In this document: positions 46,463 to 55,041 of the stretch, one piece after another
Layout of the letters: each line of letters starts with the position of its first letter
How positions within the stretch are numbered: the first letter of the stretch is position 1
Origin: Accumulibacter sp.
GTDB lineage: Bacteria > Pseudomonadota > Gammaproteobacteria > Burkholderiales > Rhodocyclaceae
NCBI RefSeq assembly: GCF_036625195.1
Contig: NZ_JAZKUG010000001.1
Span: forward strand, 3,038,001-3,102,000
Reading direction: 5' to 3'
Length of the DNA: 64,000 bases
Translations under genes and position numbers: made by a program
Notes under the pieces: model-generated
Databases searched by the model: none
What the model was told of the DNA's origin: nothing
The model's input: the letters and a program-made list of their open reading frames with translations, nothing else

Positions 46463-47794
46463 ATGAGCATCTGGGATTACCGCCGCAACTTCGCCTACGA
46501 CGAGCCGCTCGATCCCGGCGACGAGCGTCATGTCGCGCTCAACGACGCGCGCGGCGACTACAACAGCGGGCGGCTGCTGCGCGAGCTGGGAGTCGACGTC
46601 GCCAGTCGCGCGTTGCGCAACCGTCCGGTGGGCAAGTGCATCGTTTTCGGCGGCCACCGCGGCTGCGGCAAGAGCACCGAGCTGCGCGCCATCGCCGCCG
46701 AACTGCAGGGCAGCGAGCGCTTCTTCGTCGTCTCGATCGACGCCCTGCAGGAGCTCGACATCAACAACCTGAGCTACGCCGACGTCGCGCTGGCGCTTGC
46801 CGAAGCGCTCGCCGAGCGTGTTGCGGCGGCCGGCATCGAGGTGCCGCAGGTGTATCTGACACCGCTGCAGGAGTGGTCACGGCAGGTCAGCCACCAGATC
46901 AGCCGCAGCAGCAGCGTCGATGGCGCGCTCGAGACCGGCGCCGAGGCGAAGACCGGGCTGCCGCTCGTCGGCTCGCTGTTCGCCCGCCTCACCACCGCCA
47001 TTCGCAGCAACAGCACGTGGAAGACGGAGATTCGCGAACAGGTGCGCAACTCGTTCTCCGACCTCGCGCGGCGCTTCAACCAGTTCCTTTCCTTCGTCGA
47101 AGACGAACTCGGCAGGCAGGGCAGGGCGCGCGCACTGATCTTCGTCGTCGACGGCACCGACCGCCTGCGCGGCGACGAAGCTGACGCCTTCTTCATCCGC
47201 GACATCCACCAGTTGCGGCAACTGCGCGCCAACAGCATCTACTGCGCGCCGATCAGCGTCCTCAACGAGCAGGGGCAGGTCACTCAGAACTTCGACGCCA
47301 TCGTCCGCCTGCCGATGGTCAAGCTGGCCGACAAGGGCAGTCCGACGCCGAACGGGATCGCCTGGCAGCGTCTGCGCGAGTTCGTCCACCGGCGACTGCC
47401 GCCCGAGCACTTCGATCGCGAATCGACGCTCGACCGGCTCATCGACCATTCCGGCGGGCACCCGCGCGACCTGCTGCGGCTGCTCAACCTCTGCTTCCAG
47501 GAGATCGACGAAGGCCCGATCACGCAACAGGTCGCCGAGACGGCAGCCCGCCGCCTGAGCAACGAGTACCGGCGGCTGGTGCAGCCCGAGGACTTCGGAC
47601 TGCTCGCCGCGATCGACCAGGCGGCAGCCGACTACACGCCCGCCACCAAAGAGACGCGGCGTCTGCTCTACGATCTGGTGCTGCTCGAGTACAACAGCTA
47701 CTGGTGGCAGACGCACCCGGCGGTACGGACACTCGACGGCTACCGCAGCGCGGTGGCAGCAGTCGCCGGCGGCGATGGACCGCCTGCCGGCTGA
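46463..47794 (+). CDS. P-loop ATPase (STAND/AAA-like) of unknown system
   Basis: ATPase of 443 residues. Walker A is FGGHRGCGKSTELRAIA (near 65-80) and Walker B is ALIFVVDGTDRLRG (near 230), with a winged-helix-like C-terminal part after SGGHPRDLLRLLNLCF. The layout is that of signal-transducing or conflict-system P-loop ATPases. It ends 20 bases inside the next gene, so the two are translationally coupled and probably form one apparatus. Confidence 0.8.
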   Translation: MSIWDYRRNFAYDEPLDPGDERHVALNDARGDYNSGRLLRELGVDVASRALRNRPVGKCIVFGGHRGCGKSTELRAIAAELQGSERFFVVSIDALQELDINNLSYADVALALAEALAERVAAAGIEVPQVYLTPLQEWSRQVSHQISRSSSVDGALETGAEAKTGLPLVGSLFARLTTAIRSNSTWKTEIREQVRNSFSDLARRFNQFLSFVEDELGRQGRARALIFVVDGTDRLRGDEADAFFIRDIHQLRQLRANSIYCAPISVLNEQGQVTQNFDAIVRLPMVKLADKGSPTPNGIAWQRLREFVHRRLPPEHFDRESTLDRLIDHSGGHPRDLLRLLNLCFQEIDEGPITQQVAETAARRLSNEYRRLVQPEDFGLLAAIDQAAADYTPATKETRRLLYDLVLLEYNSYWWQTHPAVRTLDGYRSAVAAVAGGDGPPAG

Positions 47795-49961
47795 GTCGCC
47801 CCCTGCTGCGCCGGGTGTGACCGTCGACAGCCCGGCGGCCGTCGGACCGATCGACGGCCGCCACAGCGGCGACCTCCTGCGCCTGCAGCGGCTGCTCGAG
47901 CACGGCGACGGTTTCCAGCTGGTGTTCGCGCTCTGCCTGTCGATGGCCTACCGGCAGCGCATCATCGACGAGATCGCCGTCCGCCACCCGGCGGCGACGA
48001 CCGTCGACCTGCACGACGCCAGCGACCCGTCGGCGTTGCTTGACGCGCTGCGCGGACTGGCGGCGGAGCAGCAGCCGATCCATGTCGTCGGCGTCGAAGA
48101 CTGGCTGCGGCGTGCCGGACCGCCGGCGCTGCAGGGGCTGAACTACCGCCGTGAGTCGCTCGCGGCGGCGGTGCGCCGCCCGCTCATCGTCTGGCTCGAG
48201 CCGGGAACGATCGCCACCCTTGCGCGCGAAGCGCCCGACCTCTGGGCCTGGCGGGAGGCTGTGCTCGACTTCTCGCACCTGCCGCCACAGCGGACGGCGG
48301 TGCACCAGCAGCCGATCTTCATCGGCAGCGCGGAACGTCGCGAGCGCGAACGGCGCCTCGCCGAGATCGCCGCGCACCTGCAAAGCGTTGCCGGGCCCGC
48401 CGAGCCCGCCGGGCCCGACGCCGAACTGATGCTCGAGGCGAGCGAGATCGAGCAGGAACTGGGCCACCCGGAGGCGGCGATGGCGCACGCCGAAGCGGCA
48501 CGCGCGATCTTCCGCCGCATCGACGATCGACACGGCGAAGCCTGGGCGGCGGGTCGCGTAGCCGACATCCTGCAGGCGCGCGGGCAGCTCGAAGAGGCGC
48601 TGCGCATCCGGCTGGAAGAACAGCTGCCGGTCTATGAACGGCTCGGCGATGTGCGCTCGAAGGCGGTGACGCAGGGCAAGGTTGCCGACATCCTGCAGGC
48701 GCGCGGGCAGCTCGACGAGGCGCTGCGCATCCGGCTGGAAGAACAGCTGCCGGTCTATGAGCGGCTCGGCGATGTGCGCTCGAAGGCGGTGACGCAGGGC
48801 AAGGTTGCCGACATCCTGCAGGCGCGCGGGCAGCTCGAAGAGGCGCTGCGCATCCGGCTGGAAGAAGAGCTGCCGGTCTATGAACGGCTCGGCGATGTGC
48901 GCTCGAAGGCGGTGACGCAGGGCAAGGTTGCCGACATCCTGCAGGCGCGCGGGCAGCTCGACGAGGCGCTGCGCATCCGGCTGGAAGAACAGCTGCCGGT
49001 CTATGAGCGGCTCGGCGATGTGCGCTCGAAGGCGGTGACGCAGGGCAAGGTTGCCGACATCCTGCAGGCGCGCGGGCAGCTCGAAGAGGCGCTGCGCATC
49101 CGGCTGGAAGAAGAGCTGCCGGTCTATGAGCGGCTCGGCGATGTGCGCTCGAAGGCGGTGACGCAGGGCAAGGTTGCCGACATCCTGCAGGCGCGCGGGC
49201 AGCTCGAAGAGGCGCTGCGCATCCGGCTGGAAGAAGAGCTGCCGGTCTATGAACGGCTCGGCGATGTGCGCTCGAAGGCGGTGACGCAGGGCCAGGTTGC
49301 CGACATCCTGCAGGCGCGCGGGCAGCTCGACGAGGCGCTGCGCATCCGGCTGGAAGAAGAGCTGCCGGTCTATGAACGGCTCGGCGATGTGCGCGCGAAG
49401 GCGGTGACGCAGGGCAAGGTTGCCGACATCCTGCAGGCGCGCGGGCAGCTCGACGAGGCGCTGCGCATCCGGCTGGAAGAACAGCTGCCGGTCTATGAGC
49501 GGCTCGGCGATGTGCGCTCGAAGGCGGTGACGCAGGGCAAGGTTGCCGACATCCTGCAGGCGCGCGGGCAGCTCGACGAGGCGCTGCGCATCCGGCTGGA
49601 AGAACAGCTGCCGGTCTATGAACGGCTCGGCGATGTGCGCGAGAAGGCGGTGACACACTTCAAGATCGCTTCATTGCGTCTGGCGCAGGACGAGCAGCAG
49701 AGCGAAGAAGGTTTCCTGGCCATTTTCGAGAGCCTGCGCCAGGCCTACGACATGGCGGTGCAGATGCGCATCCCCGACGGGATCTCGGCCGTCGGGCCGC
49801 TCTATGCACAGTTCCTGGCAAGGGGGCAGGCGTTCACGCCCGCGCTGCAGGTGCTGGCGCGCGTGGATGAAGCCTGTGGGGTGCTCGCGGACGAGGCCGG
49901 GCGGCAGCGGGCGGCCGATCTGCGGCAGCAGATCGAGGCGATGCAGGGCGGGCAGGCCTGA
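47775..49961 (+). CDS. Repeat protein with degenerate ATPase-like N-domain and nine TPR-like repeats
   Basis: Protein of 728 residues. Residues 1-200 include a region (HGDGFQLVFALCL, then RRPLIVWLEPGTIATLAREA) resembling domains that precede TPR arrays in large STAND-type proteins, without a visible Walker A. Residues about 263-631 are nine 41-residue TPR-like units of the type VADILQARGQLDEALRIRLE then EQLPVYERLGDVRSKAVTQG, differing at only a few positions. A C-terminal helical cap follows. Near identity at DNA level implies recent expansion and copy-number variation. Likely a protein-binding partner of the upstream ATPase. Confidence 0.8.
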   Translation: MDRLPAESPPAAPGVTVDSPAAVGPIDGRHSGDLLRLQRLLEHGDGFQLVFALCLSMAYRQRIIDEIAVRHPAATTVDLHDASDPSALLDALRGLAAEQQPIHVVGVEDWLRRAGPPALQGLNYRRESLAAAVRRPLIVWLEPGTIATLAREAPDLWAWREAVLDFSHLPPQRTAVHQQPIFIGSAERRERERRLAEIAAHLQSVAGPAEPAGPDAELMLEASEIEQELGHPEAAMAHAEAARAIFRRIDDRHGEAWAAGRVADILQARGQLEEALRIRLEEQLPVYERLGDVRSKAVTQGKVADILQARGQLDEALRIRLEEQLPVYERLGDVRSKAVTQGKVADILQARGQLEEALRIRLEEELPVYERLGDVRSKAVTQGKVADILQARGQLDEALRIRLEEQLPVYERLGDVRSKAVTQGKVADILQARGQLEEALRIRLEEELPVYERLGDVRSKAVTQGKVADILQARGQLEEALRIRLEEELPVYERLGDVRSKAVTQGQVADILQARGQLDEALRIRLEEELPVYERLGDVRAKAVTQGKVADILQARGQLDEALRIRLEEQLPVYERLGDVRSKAVTQGKVADILQARGQLDEALRIRLEEQLPVYERLGDVREKAVTHFKIASLRLAQDEQQSEEGFLAIFESLRQAYDMAVQMRIPDGISAVGPLYAQFLARGQAFTPALQVLARVDEACGVLADEAGRQRAADLRQQIEAMQGGQA
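48561..49667 (+). repeat. Nine 123-bp tandem repeats inside the repeat-protein gene
   Basis: GCCGACATCCTGCAGGCGCG recurs every 123 bases from 48561, nine times. Units differ at a few positions: GAA/GAC (Glu/Asp), CAG/GAG (Gln/Glu), TATGAA/TATGAG and TCG/GCG/GAG in the DVRxK position. Units 2-3 and 4-5 are nearly the same pair, pointing to duplication of a 246-bp block. Confidence 0.95.
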
Positions 49962-50823
49962 CGGCCCCGACTGCTCGGTCGGCACGCGCGGGAGCATCGT
50001 CTCGCCGCCCGGACGGCACCGACTGTTGCCGTCGACCCGGCGCTCGATCGGCCGCCGCCCGACTTGGCGCTGCTCCGGGTCGCGCGGATCGCGCTCCAGG
50101 TCGCCGGCAATTCGCCTGCTGACGAGCGGCGGCCGGACCCCGTCGAAGAGCCGTTCGGCCGCCGCTCGTCTGGCCGCGGGACGCTGCGCTGCCGGATCTT
50201 CGAGACCGCCGCGATCGACAATCTGCCCGGATCGATGCGTTGGCTCGCGACCAGTGGCACGCAGGTTCTGTCGATCGCCGGCGAGCGCGAGCAGGCCTTG
50301 CAGGCGCGGGCACTCGCCGAGCACTCCTTCGCCAAGATCGGGAACGCCGCCGGAATGGCGCAGGTACGCGATCTGCGCGCAACGATCGGCGCTGGCAAAG
50401 GCTGCTGCGGTGCGGCCCGAGTCACCGCTCCGGTCGAACCCCCTTCCGGCTCGGCAACCTGAACTGGCGGTCGGAAAGTACCGCGCACCACGCCCCTGAC
50501 GAAGCCCGCGGTGCTGACATTCGCACACGGTGCCCCGCCAGCCCGAATACGACCGCGATCAGCGCCACTCCCAACGCGCCGATCGCAACCCGTCGCCGCG
50601 CCATTGCCGCGTCGCGCCGCTGCGCCATATCGCGGCGCTGGCGCACGGCCGTCAGCAACGCGTGGGCCGGACTTGTGGAACAATAACGGGCCTGCGGCGT
50701 TCTCCGATCGCGGGAGGTGGCAGCGTTGCCGATGCGCCGCTGCGCCCGGATTTTCGTTCAACCACCGGAGCCGACGGCGCGACTCTGTCGTCTGGCCCAC
50801 TGCCAAACCTGAAAGGCCATTCC
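49962..50823. other. Gene-poor stretch with a possible degraded repeat-protein tail
   Basis: About 860 bases without a firm gene. The frame of the repeat protein stays open after its TGA until 50462 and holds a helical, coding-like segment (REQALQARALAEHSFAKIGN, then AAGMAQVRDLRA, about 50285-50385) similar in style to TPR helices. A minus-strand frame at 50422-50658 has one membrane-like segment but no believable remainder. Either may be a gene remnant. Confidence 0.4.
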
Positions 50824-51180
50824 ATGCGCTTGCGTCTGTTTGCCCTGGCCGTCGCGGCCCTGATTCCCGTTCTCGCTGCCGCGCAGCCGAAATCCACTGC
50901 CGAAGACGACGAAGACCTGAAGTTCGAGGAGTCGATCCGCAACTTCGGTTTCGTCTCCGGCGCGGCGTATCAGTGCCTGCCCGAGGCCGACCGCAACGCG
51001 CACGACCGCGAGGTGCTCAAGGCCTATTCGGGCCTGGTGCGGCTCTTCGGCTCCGACCGCGCCTTCTTCTACGCCGCGGCCTTCGGCGCCGGCACCAGCA
51101 TGACGATCGACAAGGCGAAGTGCGCGGCCTATATCGAGGACTTCCGCGCCGCGATGAAGTCCGGCAGCCGTGGCCAGTAA
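50824..51180 (+). CDS. Small exported hypothetical protein
   Basis: Protein of 118 residues with a signal peptide (MRLRLFALAVAALIPVLAAA, cut near AQP). The mature part is small and charged and has two cysteines (QCLPEAD and KCAAYIED) that could form a disulfide in the periplasm. GAAAGG precedes the ATG. Function unknown; the next exported gene follows after 10 bases. Confidence 0.7.
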   Translation: MRLRLFALAVAALIPVLAAAQPKSTAEDDEDLKFEESIRNFGFVSGAAYQCLPEADRNAHDREVLKAYSGLVRLFGSDRAFFYAAAFGAGTSMTIDKAKCAAYIEDFRAAMKSGSRGQ

Positions 51181-51190
51181 GGGGGGTGCG

Positions 51191-51652
51191 ATGACGACGA
51201 GCTTGATTCGGCTGGCGCGCACGGCGATGCACGCGACGCTCGTGCTGGCGGTGGTGGCGACCTCGCTGCCGGCGGCCGCCGGCAACTGGGGAGCCCGGCG
51301 TGAGTTTCGCGAGGGTATGCGCGAGATCGCCCGCGAGCGGCGCGAGATGCGCCGCGAGATCCTCCGCTCGGGTTCTCGGGCAGAGGCGCGGCGCGAGTAC
51401 CGCGAGGGCATGCGCGAGATCGCCCGTGAGCGGCGCGAGATGCGGCGCGAGGTTCGCCGTGAGGTTCGTTATGGACGATGGGATCGCGATCGTGATCGCC
51501 GCGGAGACCTCGTCGCCGGCGTCGTGCTGGGCGCGGTGATCGCTGCCGCCGTGCGTGGCAGTACGCCGCCGCCGCCCGCGCCGGGACTGTGCTGGTACTG
51601 GTCCGACGCGTACCAGGAAAACGGCTACTGGGATCGCTGCGGCGCGTATTGA
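51191..51652 (+). CDS. Exported basic protein with duplicated arginine/glutamate-rich helix
   Basis: Protein of 153 residues. A signal peptide (MHATLVLAVVATSLPAAAG) is followed by two copies of REGMREIARERREMRRE (coded near 51304-51354 and 51400-51450), then a hydrophobic/glycine segment (GDLVAGVVLGAVIAAAV) and a tyrosine/tryptophan-rich end with two cysteines. The charged double helix resembles Spy/CpxP-like periplasmic sensors or chaperones, but no such motif is certain. Confidence 0.7.
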   Translation: MTTSLIRLARTAMHATLVLAVVATSLPAAAGNWGARREFREGMREIARERREMRREILRSGSRAEARREYREGMREIARERREMRREVRREVRYGRWDRDRDRRGDLVAGVVLGAVIAAAVRGSTPPPPAPGLCWYWSDAYQENGYWDRCGAY

Positions 51653-51769
51653 GCAAGAAGGTTGCGGACGGCACAACGCCGCGCCGAAGGCTCTGCAGGC
51701 GCCAGCCCGTCCGCAGCCACGCCGTCGCTTCTGAGGACTCGTCTCAGCGTTGCCCGGTGCGTGGCAATG

Positions 51770-51785
51770 GCGGTTCGCGAACCGC
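51770..51785. other. Perfect 16-bp palindrome between convergent genes
   Basis: GCGGTTCGCGAACCGC in the 174-base gap between two convergent genes. It could end transcription from either side or bind a dimeric protein; no T-run is present. Confidence 0.4.
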
Positions 51786-51826
51786 GTTTCTCCCGGCCAT
51801 GCGGCCAGGGCAAGGGTCGATCTTTG

Positions 51827-52357
51827 TCAGCGCATGCCAAAGCTCAACACCACACGGCCCCTTTTTTCGCGGCAATCGGCCGTCGCGCACGTGGGCGCCG
51901 GTCTACCGCGGGCAACCCCGTAGCGACGCAGAGGATGCATCTGCCTCGTGGCGACGCCGTAGCTGCGCAGGAGCCTGGCCACGGCTTCGATGCGCTGGTT
52001 CGCGATGGCCAGTTCGTATGAGGCGCTGCCGAGGTTCTCCGCGTAGGCCGCCAGGTAGACCACCTCCTTCGGATGCTCCTTCAACCGCGCCGCATGCAGG
52101 CGCAGCCTTTCCTGTCCGGCGGGATCGACCTGCGTGCTGCGTCGCGCGAAGTAAATGTGATTGGCTTCGTCGGCTTCGACGGCGTCGGCGTTTCGGGCCG
52201 GCGGCTGCGCCACTGGCGCGTTGGTGGCGGGAGCGGATCCGGCTGCTGCTGCCGGGAGCGCTTCGGAAGGAGGCAGCGTGGGACATCCGGCGAGGGCGAC
52301 GCAGAGGAGCAGCAGGGTAGCATGCGCACGCCACCGACAGATCGGTCCGCTGCTCAT
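51827..52357 (-). CDS. OmpA-like lipoprotein
   Basis: Lipoprotein of 176 residues. The signal (ATLLLLCVALAGC) ends at a lipobox, followed by an alanine/proline linker and a degenerate OmpA/peptidoglycan-binding domain (ANHIYFARRSTQVDPAG, LAAYAENLGSASYELAIANQ). The usual NxxLSxxRA motif appears as LAIANQRIEAV, so peptidoglycan binding is uncertain. The start overlaps the MarR gene stop by 4 bases, so the two are one operon. Confidence 0.75.
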   Translation of the reverse strand: MSSGPICRWRAHATLLLLCVALAGCPTLPPSEALPAAAAGSAPATNAPVAQPPARNADAVEADEANHIYFARRSTQVDPAGQERLRLHAARLKEHPKEVVYLAAYAENLGSASYELAIANQRIEAVARLLRSYGVATRQMHPLRRYGVARGRPAPTCATADCREKRGRVVLSFGMR

Positions 52358-52857
52358 GGCACGTTCCCTACGATTTCGGCGAGCGGCACGCTGGCGAAGG
52401 CGTCGTCTCTTCCCGGGAGATGCCGTATCAGTTCGGATAGATTGATTTCCAATGTTTTCAGTGCGACTTCCGGCATCGCGGTGAGCGCTTCGGGCAGGGC
52501 GCCTTCTGCCGATCCCGGCAGTGCCGCGATCGCCTTCTCGCCGTCCGGCGCGAGGTGCAGTCCAAGCCGGCGGTGGTCCTCCGGCCGGCGCGCCTTGACG
52601 AGGCATCCGCGCACGGCCAGCCGGTCGACGAGTTGACTGCAGGTGGACTGGTGTATGGCCAGGCGCGCCGCCAGTTCGCTGACGCCAATTCCTGGCCGGC
52701 GCTGCACCTCCTGCAGGATCCACATCTGCGAACCGGGAAGCCCGCAGCGCTCCTCCACCACGCGGAAATACTGCCGCATCGTGCCGTAGATCAGGCGGAA
52801 CTGTTGCAGCACCGCCAGATGGGTCTGCGGCACGTCGGGCGGCAAGGGAAGCGTCAT
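52354..52857 (-). CDS. MarR-family transcriptional regulator
   Basis: Repressor-type protein of 167 residues with a winged helix (VSELAARLAIHQSTCSQLVD, then RLAVRGCLVKARRPEDHRRL). The wing DHRRLGLHL is typical of MarR. Cys70-type residues in this area could sense oxidants or electrophiles. Divergent from the antiporter operon at 53020, which it probably regulates. Confidence 0.88.
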   Translation of the reverse strand: MTLPLPPDVPQTHLAVLQQFRLIYGTMRQYFRVVEERCGLPGSQMWILQEVQRRPGIGVSELAARLAIHQSTCSQLVDRLAVRGCLVKARRPEDHRRLGLHLAPDGEKAIAALPGSAEGALPEALTAMPEVALKTLEINLSELIRHLPGRDDAFASVPLAEIVGNVP

Positions 52858-52896
52858 CGGGCGTCACCTGTTGCTTTCGTCGAGGAAGGCGATTAT

Positions 52897-52909
52897 ATTG
52901 CTGATCAAT
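52897..52909. promoter_or_regulatory. Candidate MarR operator
   Basis: ATTGCTGATCAAT in the divergent region is an imperfect inverted repeat (TTG-N5-CAA) of the kind bound by MarR proteins. It lies 40 bases before the MarR start and 110 before the antiporter start. Confidence 0.4.
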
Positions 52910-53019
52910 GTTTTGTCGAGGGGTATTTGCATGCAGGCTCTCGTGGAGCGGAAGTCGTGCCGGGTGACTGCCCGGCTTGTGCCGACAACCTGAGAGCGCT
53001 TGCGGGGAGTCACGACTCG

Positions 53020-54249
53020 ATGTTCAATTCGATCCAGATCTTCGGCATGGCGCTGCTTGGCGGTCTGGGAGCAGGCGAACTCGCGCGTCGGGCCTTCTCC
53101 GTGCCACGGACGACAGGCTACGTGGTGTTTGGACTGTTGGTCGGACAGAGCGCGCTGGGATGGATCGCGCCGTACGACGTCGAGGCCAATCAGCTCTTCA
53201 TCGATCTGGCGCTGGGCCTGATCCTCTTTGAGCTGGGTTACCAGGTGCCGCCCGTCGCAGCCAGCGAAGCCAGGAACCGACTGTGCGCGGCTCTGCAGAT
53301 TTCGCTGATCACGGGCTCAGCGATCGCCTGCGCCATCCTGCTGCTCGACTTCTCCGTTCCTTCGGCGTTTTTTGCCGCAGCCCTCTGTCTCGCCACATCG
53401 CCGGCGATCACCATCGCGACCTGCAGCGACGTCGGCGCCAGGGGGGAGCGGACCGGCCTCCTGTTCACGATCGTGGCGATCAATGGCTGCGTCGCCTTCG
53501 TCGCCGCCGTGTGTTCGCTGCCGCTCCTCGGTGCGGACGAGCCAGTCCTCGGTCTTGCCGGCGCCTGGGCGGTCGGCCGCGAACTTGCTGTCGCCGTGGT
53601 CCTCGGTGGTGCGTGTGCCGTGCTGGTGCTGCTCGGTGCCCGGCTGCTGGGGCGGCGTCCGGAACATCAGCACCTGCTGATTCTCGGCACCATCGTCGTC
53701 GGTGTCGGAAACGCCATCTACCTCGATATCTCGGTGCTGCTGCCGATGCTGCTCTTCGGCTACCTGGCGCGCGCTCTCGACCGGAGCAATCAGGTCGTCG
53801 CCATCCGCATCGCCAGTGATGCCCGGATTTTTCTCGTCGTCGCCTTCGTTCTTGCCGGCGCCGTCCTCGATGTCGGCGTGCTCGCGGGCCACTGGCTGGA
53901 AGCGGTCGTCCTGGTGATCGCCCGCGCCGCCGGACAGTTCACTGGCGTGTGGTGGAACCGCCGTCGCCTGCGCCTGGACACTCGATCCGCCGCCCATCTG
54001 TCGCTCGGGTTGCAGCCGATGTCGAGCGTGGCCCTGGTGCTCCTGGCCAACGTGCACACGCTCTATGCCGGCCTTGAGCCGCGACTGGCGGGCGCCTTGC
54101 TGGCGACGATTCTCCTCATGCAGTTGTTTGGCCCCCTGGCGACCCAGACGGCGATCAAGGGGTTTGGCGAGGCGACCGGTCTGCAATCGCGCGAGCCGGC
54201 GATCGAGCAGGCGGCCGCCAACGGGCGTTCCTGCGGCGGCGACCGATGA
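53020..54249 (+). CDS. Kef/CPA2-type cation:proton antiporter
   Basis: Membrane protein of 409 residues with about twelve helices. TGYVVFGLLVGQSALGWIAP and LALGLILFELGYQVP are the first blocks of the Na_H_Exchanger (CPA2/Kef) family. It has no C-terminal TrkA-N regulatory domain. GGGGAG lies 11 bases before the ATG. The stop overlaps the next start (ATGA). It may move K+ or Na+ against protons. Confidence 0.88.
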   Translation: MFNSIQIFGMALLGGLGAGELARRAFSVPRTTGYVVFGLLVGQSALGWIAPYDVEANQLFIDLALGLILFELGYQVPPVAASEARNRLCAALQISLITGSAIACAILLLDFSVPSAFFAAALCLATSPAITIATCSDVGARGERTGLLFTIVAINGCVAFVAAVCSLPLLGADEPVLGLAGAWAVGRELAVAVVLGGACAVLVLLGARLLGRRPEHQHLLILGTIVVGVGNAIYLDISVLLPMLLFGYLARALDRSNQVVAIRIASDARIFLVVAFVLAGAVLDVGVLAGHWLEAVVLVIARAAGQFTGVWWNRRRLRLDTRSAAHLSLGLQPMSSVALVLLANVHTLYAGLEPRLAGALLATILLMQLFGPLATQTAIKGFGEATGLQSREPAIEQAAANGRSCGGDR

Positions 54250-55028
54250 GCAGACGGCCGCTGCGCATCGGTCTCTCGGCACGCATCTACCATCCGGTGG
54301 TCGGTGCGACCGGTCTGCAGTCCAAATCACTGCAGTACCTCGAGCAGTCCGTCGCGCACTGGGTGATGTCGCGCAACGTGATGGTCTTCATGATCCCGGC
54401 AGTGAGTGGCGACGCCATCGTTCATCGCAGCAGCATCCGTCTCTCGGACTACCCGGACTATCTCGACGGCCTGATTCTGCAAGGGGGGGCGGATGTCAGC
54501 CCGCAGAGCTACGGCGAGGAGCCCCTGCACCCCGACTGGGCTGGCGACCGGGTCCGTGACGCTTACGAAATGGAGCTTCTGCACGAATTCATGGAGGCGG
54601 GAAAGGCGGTACTGGGCATCTGTCGCGGCGCGCAACTGATCAACGTCGCGCTGGGCGGGACACTGCATCAGGACATCGCGACGCAGATCGAAACGGCGGG
54701 CGAGCATGTGCACGGCGATTACGACCGGCACAGCCATGCCGTCGAGTGGATCGCCGGCTCCGGCCTGGCGAAGCTCTATCCGGGCGAGGGCGGCGGGCGG
54801 GTGGTGTCGATCCATCATCAGGCGATCCGGGCCTTGGGCCGGGAACTGCGGGTCGAAGCACGCAGCAGCGGCGACGGCGTGATCGAGGCCATCCGCCTGC
54901 AAGGCCGGCCGTACGTTCTCGGCCTGCAGTGGCACCCGGAGTTCCATCCACCGGGTAGCGAGGAGTTGCTGGACTGCACGCCGATACTCGACGAGTTTCT
55001 CGCGGCTGCCCGCGGCCGGCTCTGGTGA
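54246..55028 (+). CDS. Gamma-glutamyl hydrolase-like class I glutamine amidotransferase (peptidase C26)
   Basis: Cytoplasmic hydrolase of 260 residues. The nucleophile is in GICRGAQLINVALGG and the His/Glu pair in LQWHPEF; LILQGGADVSPQSYGEE is the oxyanion region. The family includes PuuD, which cleaves gamma-glutamyl-GABA. All catalytic residues are present. It lies between two antiporter genes in the operon, an unusual position for this enzyme. Confidence 0.9.
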   Translation: MSRRPLRIGLSARIYHPVVGATGLQSKSLQYLEQSVAHWVMSRNVMVFMIPAVSGDAIVHRSSIRLSDYPDYLDGLILQGGADVSPQSYGEEPLHPDWAGDRVRDAYEMELLHEFMEAGKAVLGICRGAQLINVALGGTLHQDIATQIETAGEHVHGDYDRHSHAVEWIAGSGLAKLYPGEGGGRVVSIHHQAIRALGRELRVEARSSGDGVIEAIRLQGRPYVLGLQWHPEFHPPGSEELLDCTPILDEFLAAARGRLW

Positions 55029-55041
55029 GCGGGGCGGAGTG

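Noticed and set aside
48561..49667. CRISPR-like regular array
   Set aside because: Units of 123 bases have no spacers and are in frame within a protein gene; they are coding repeats.
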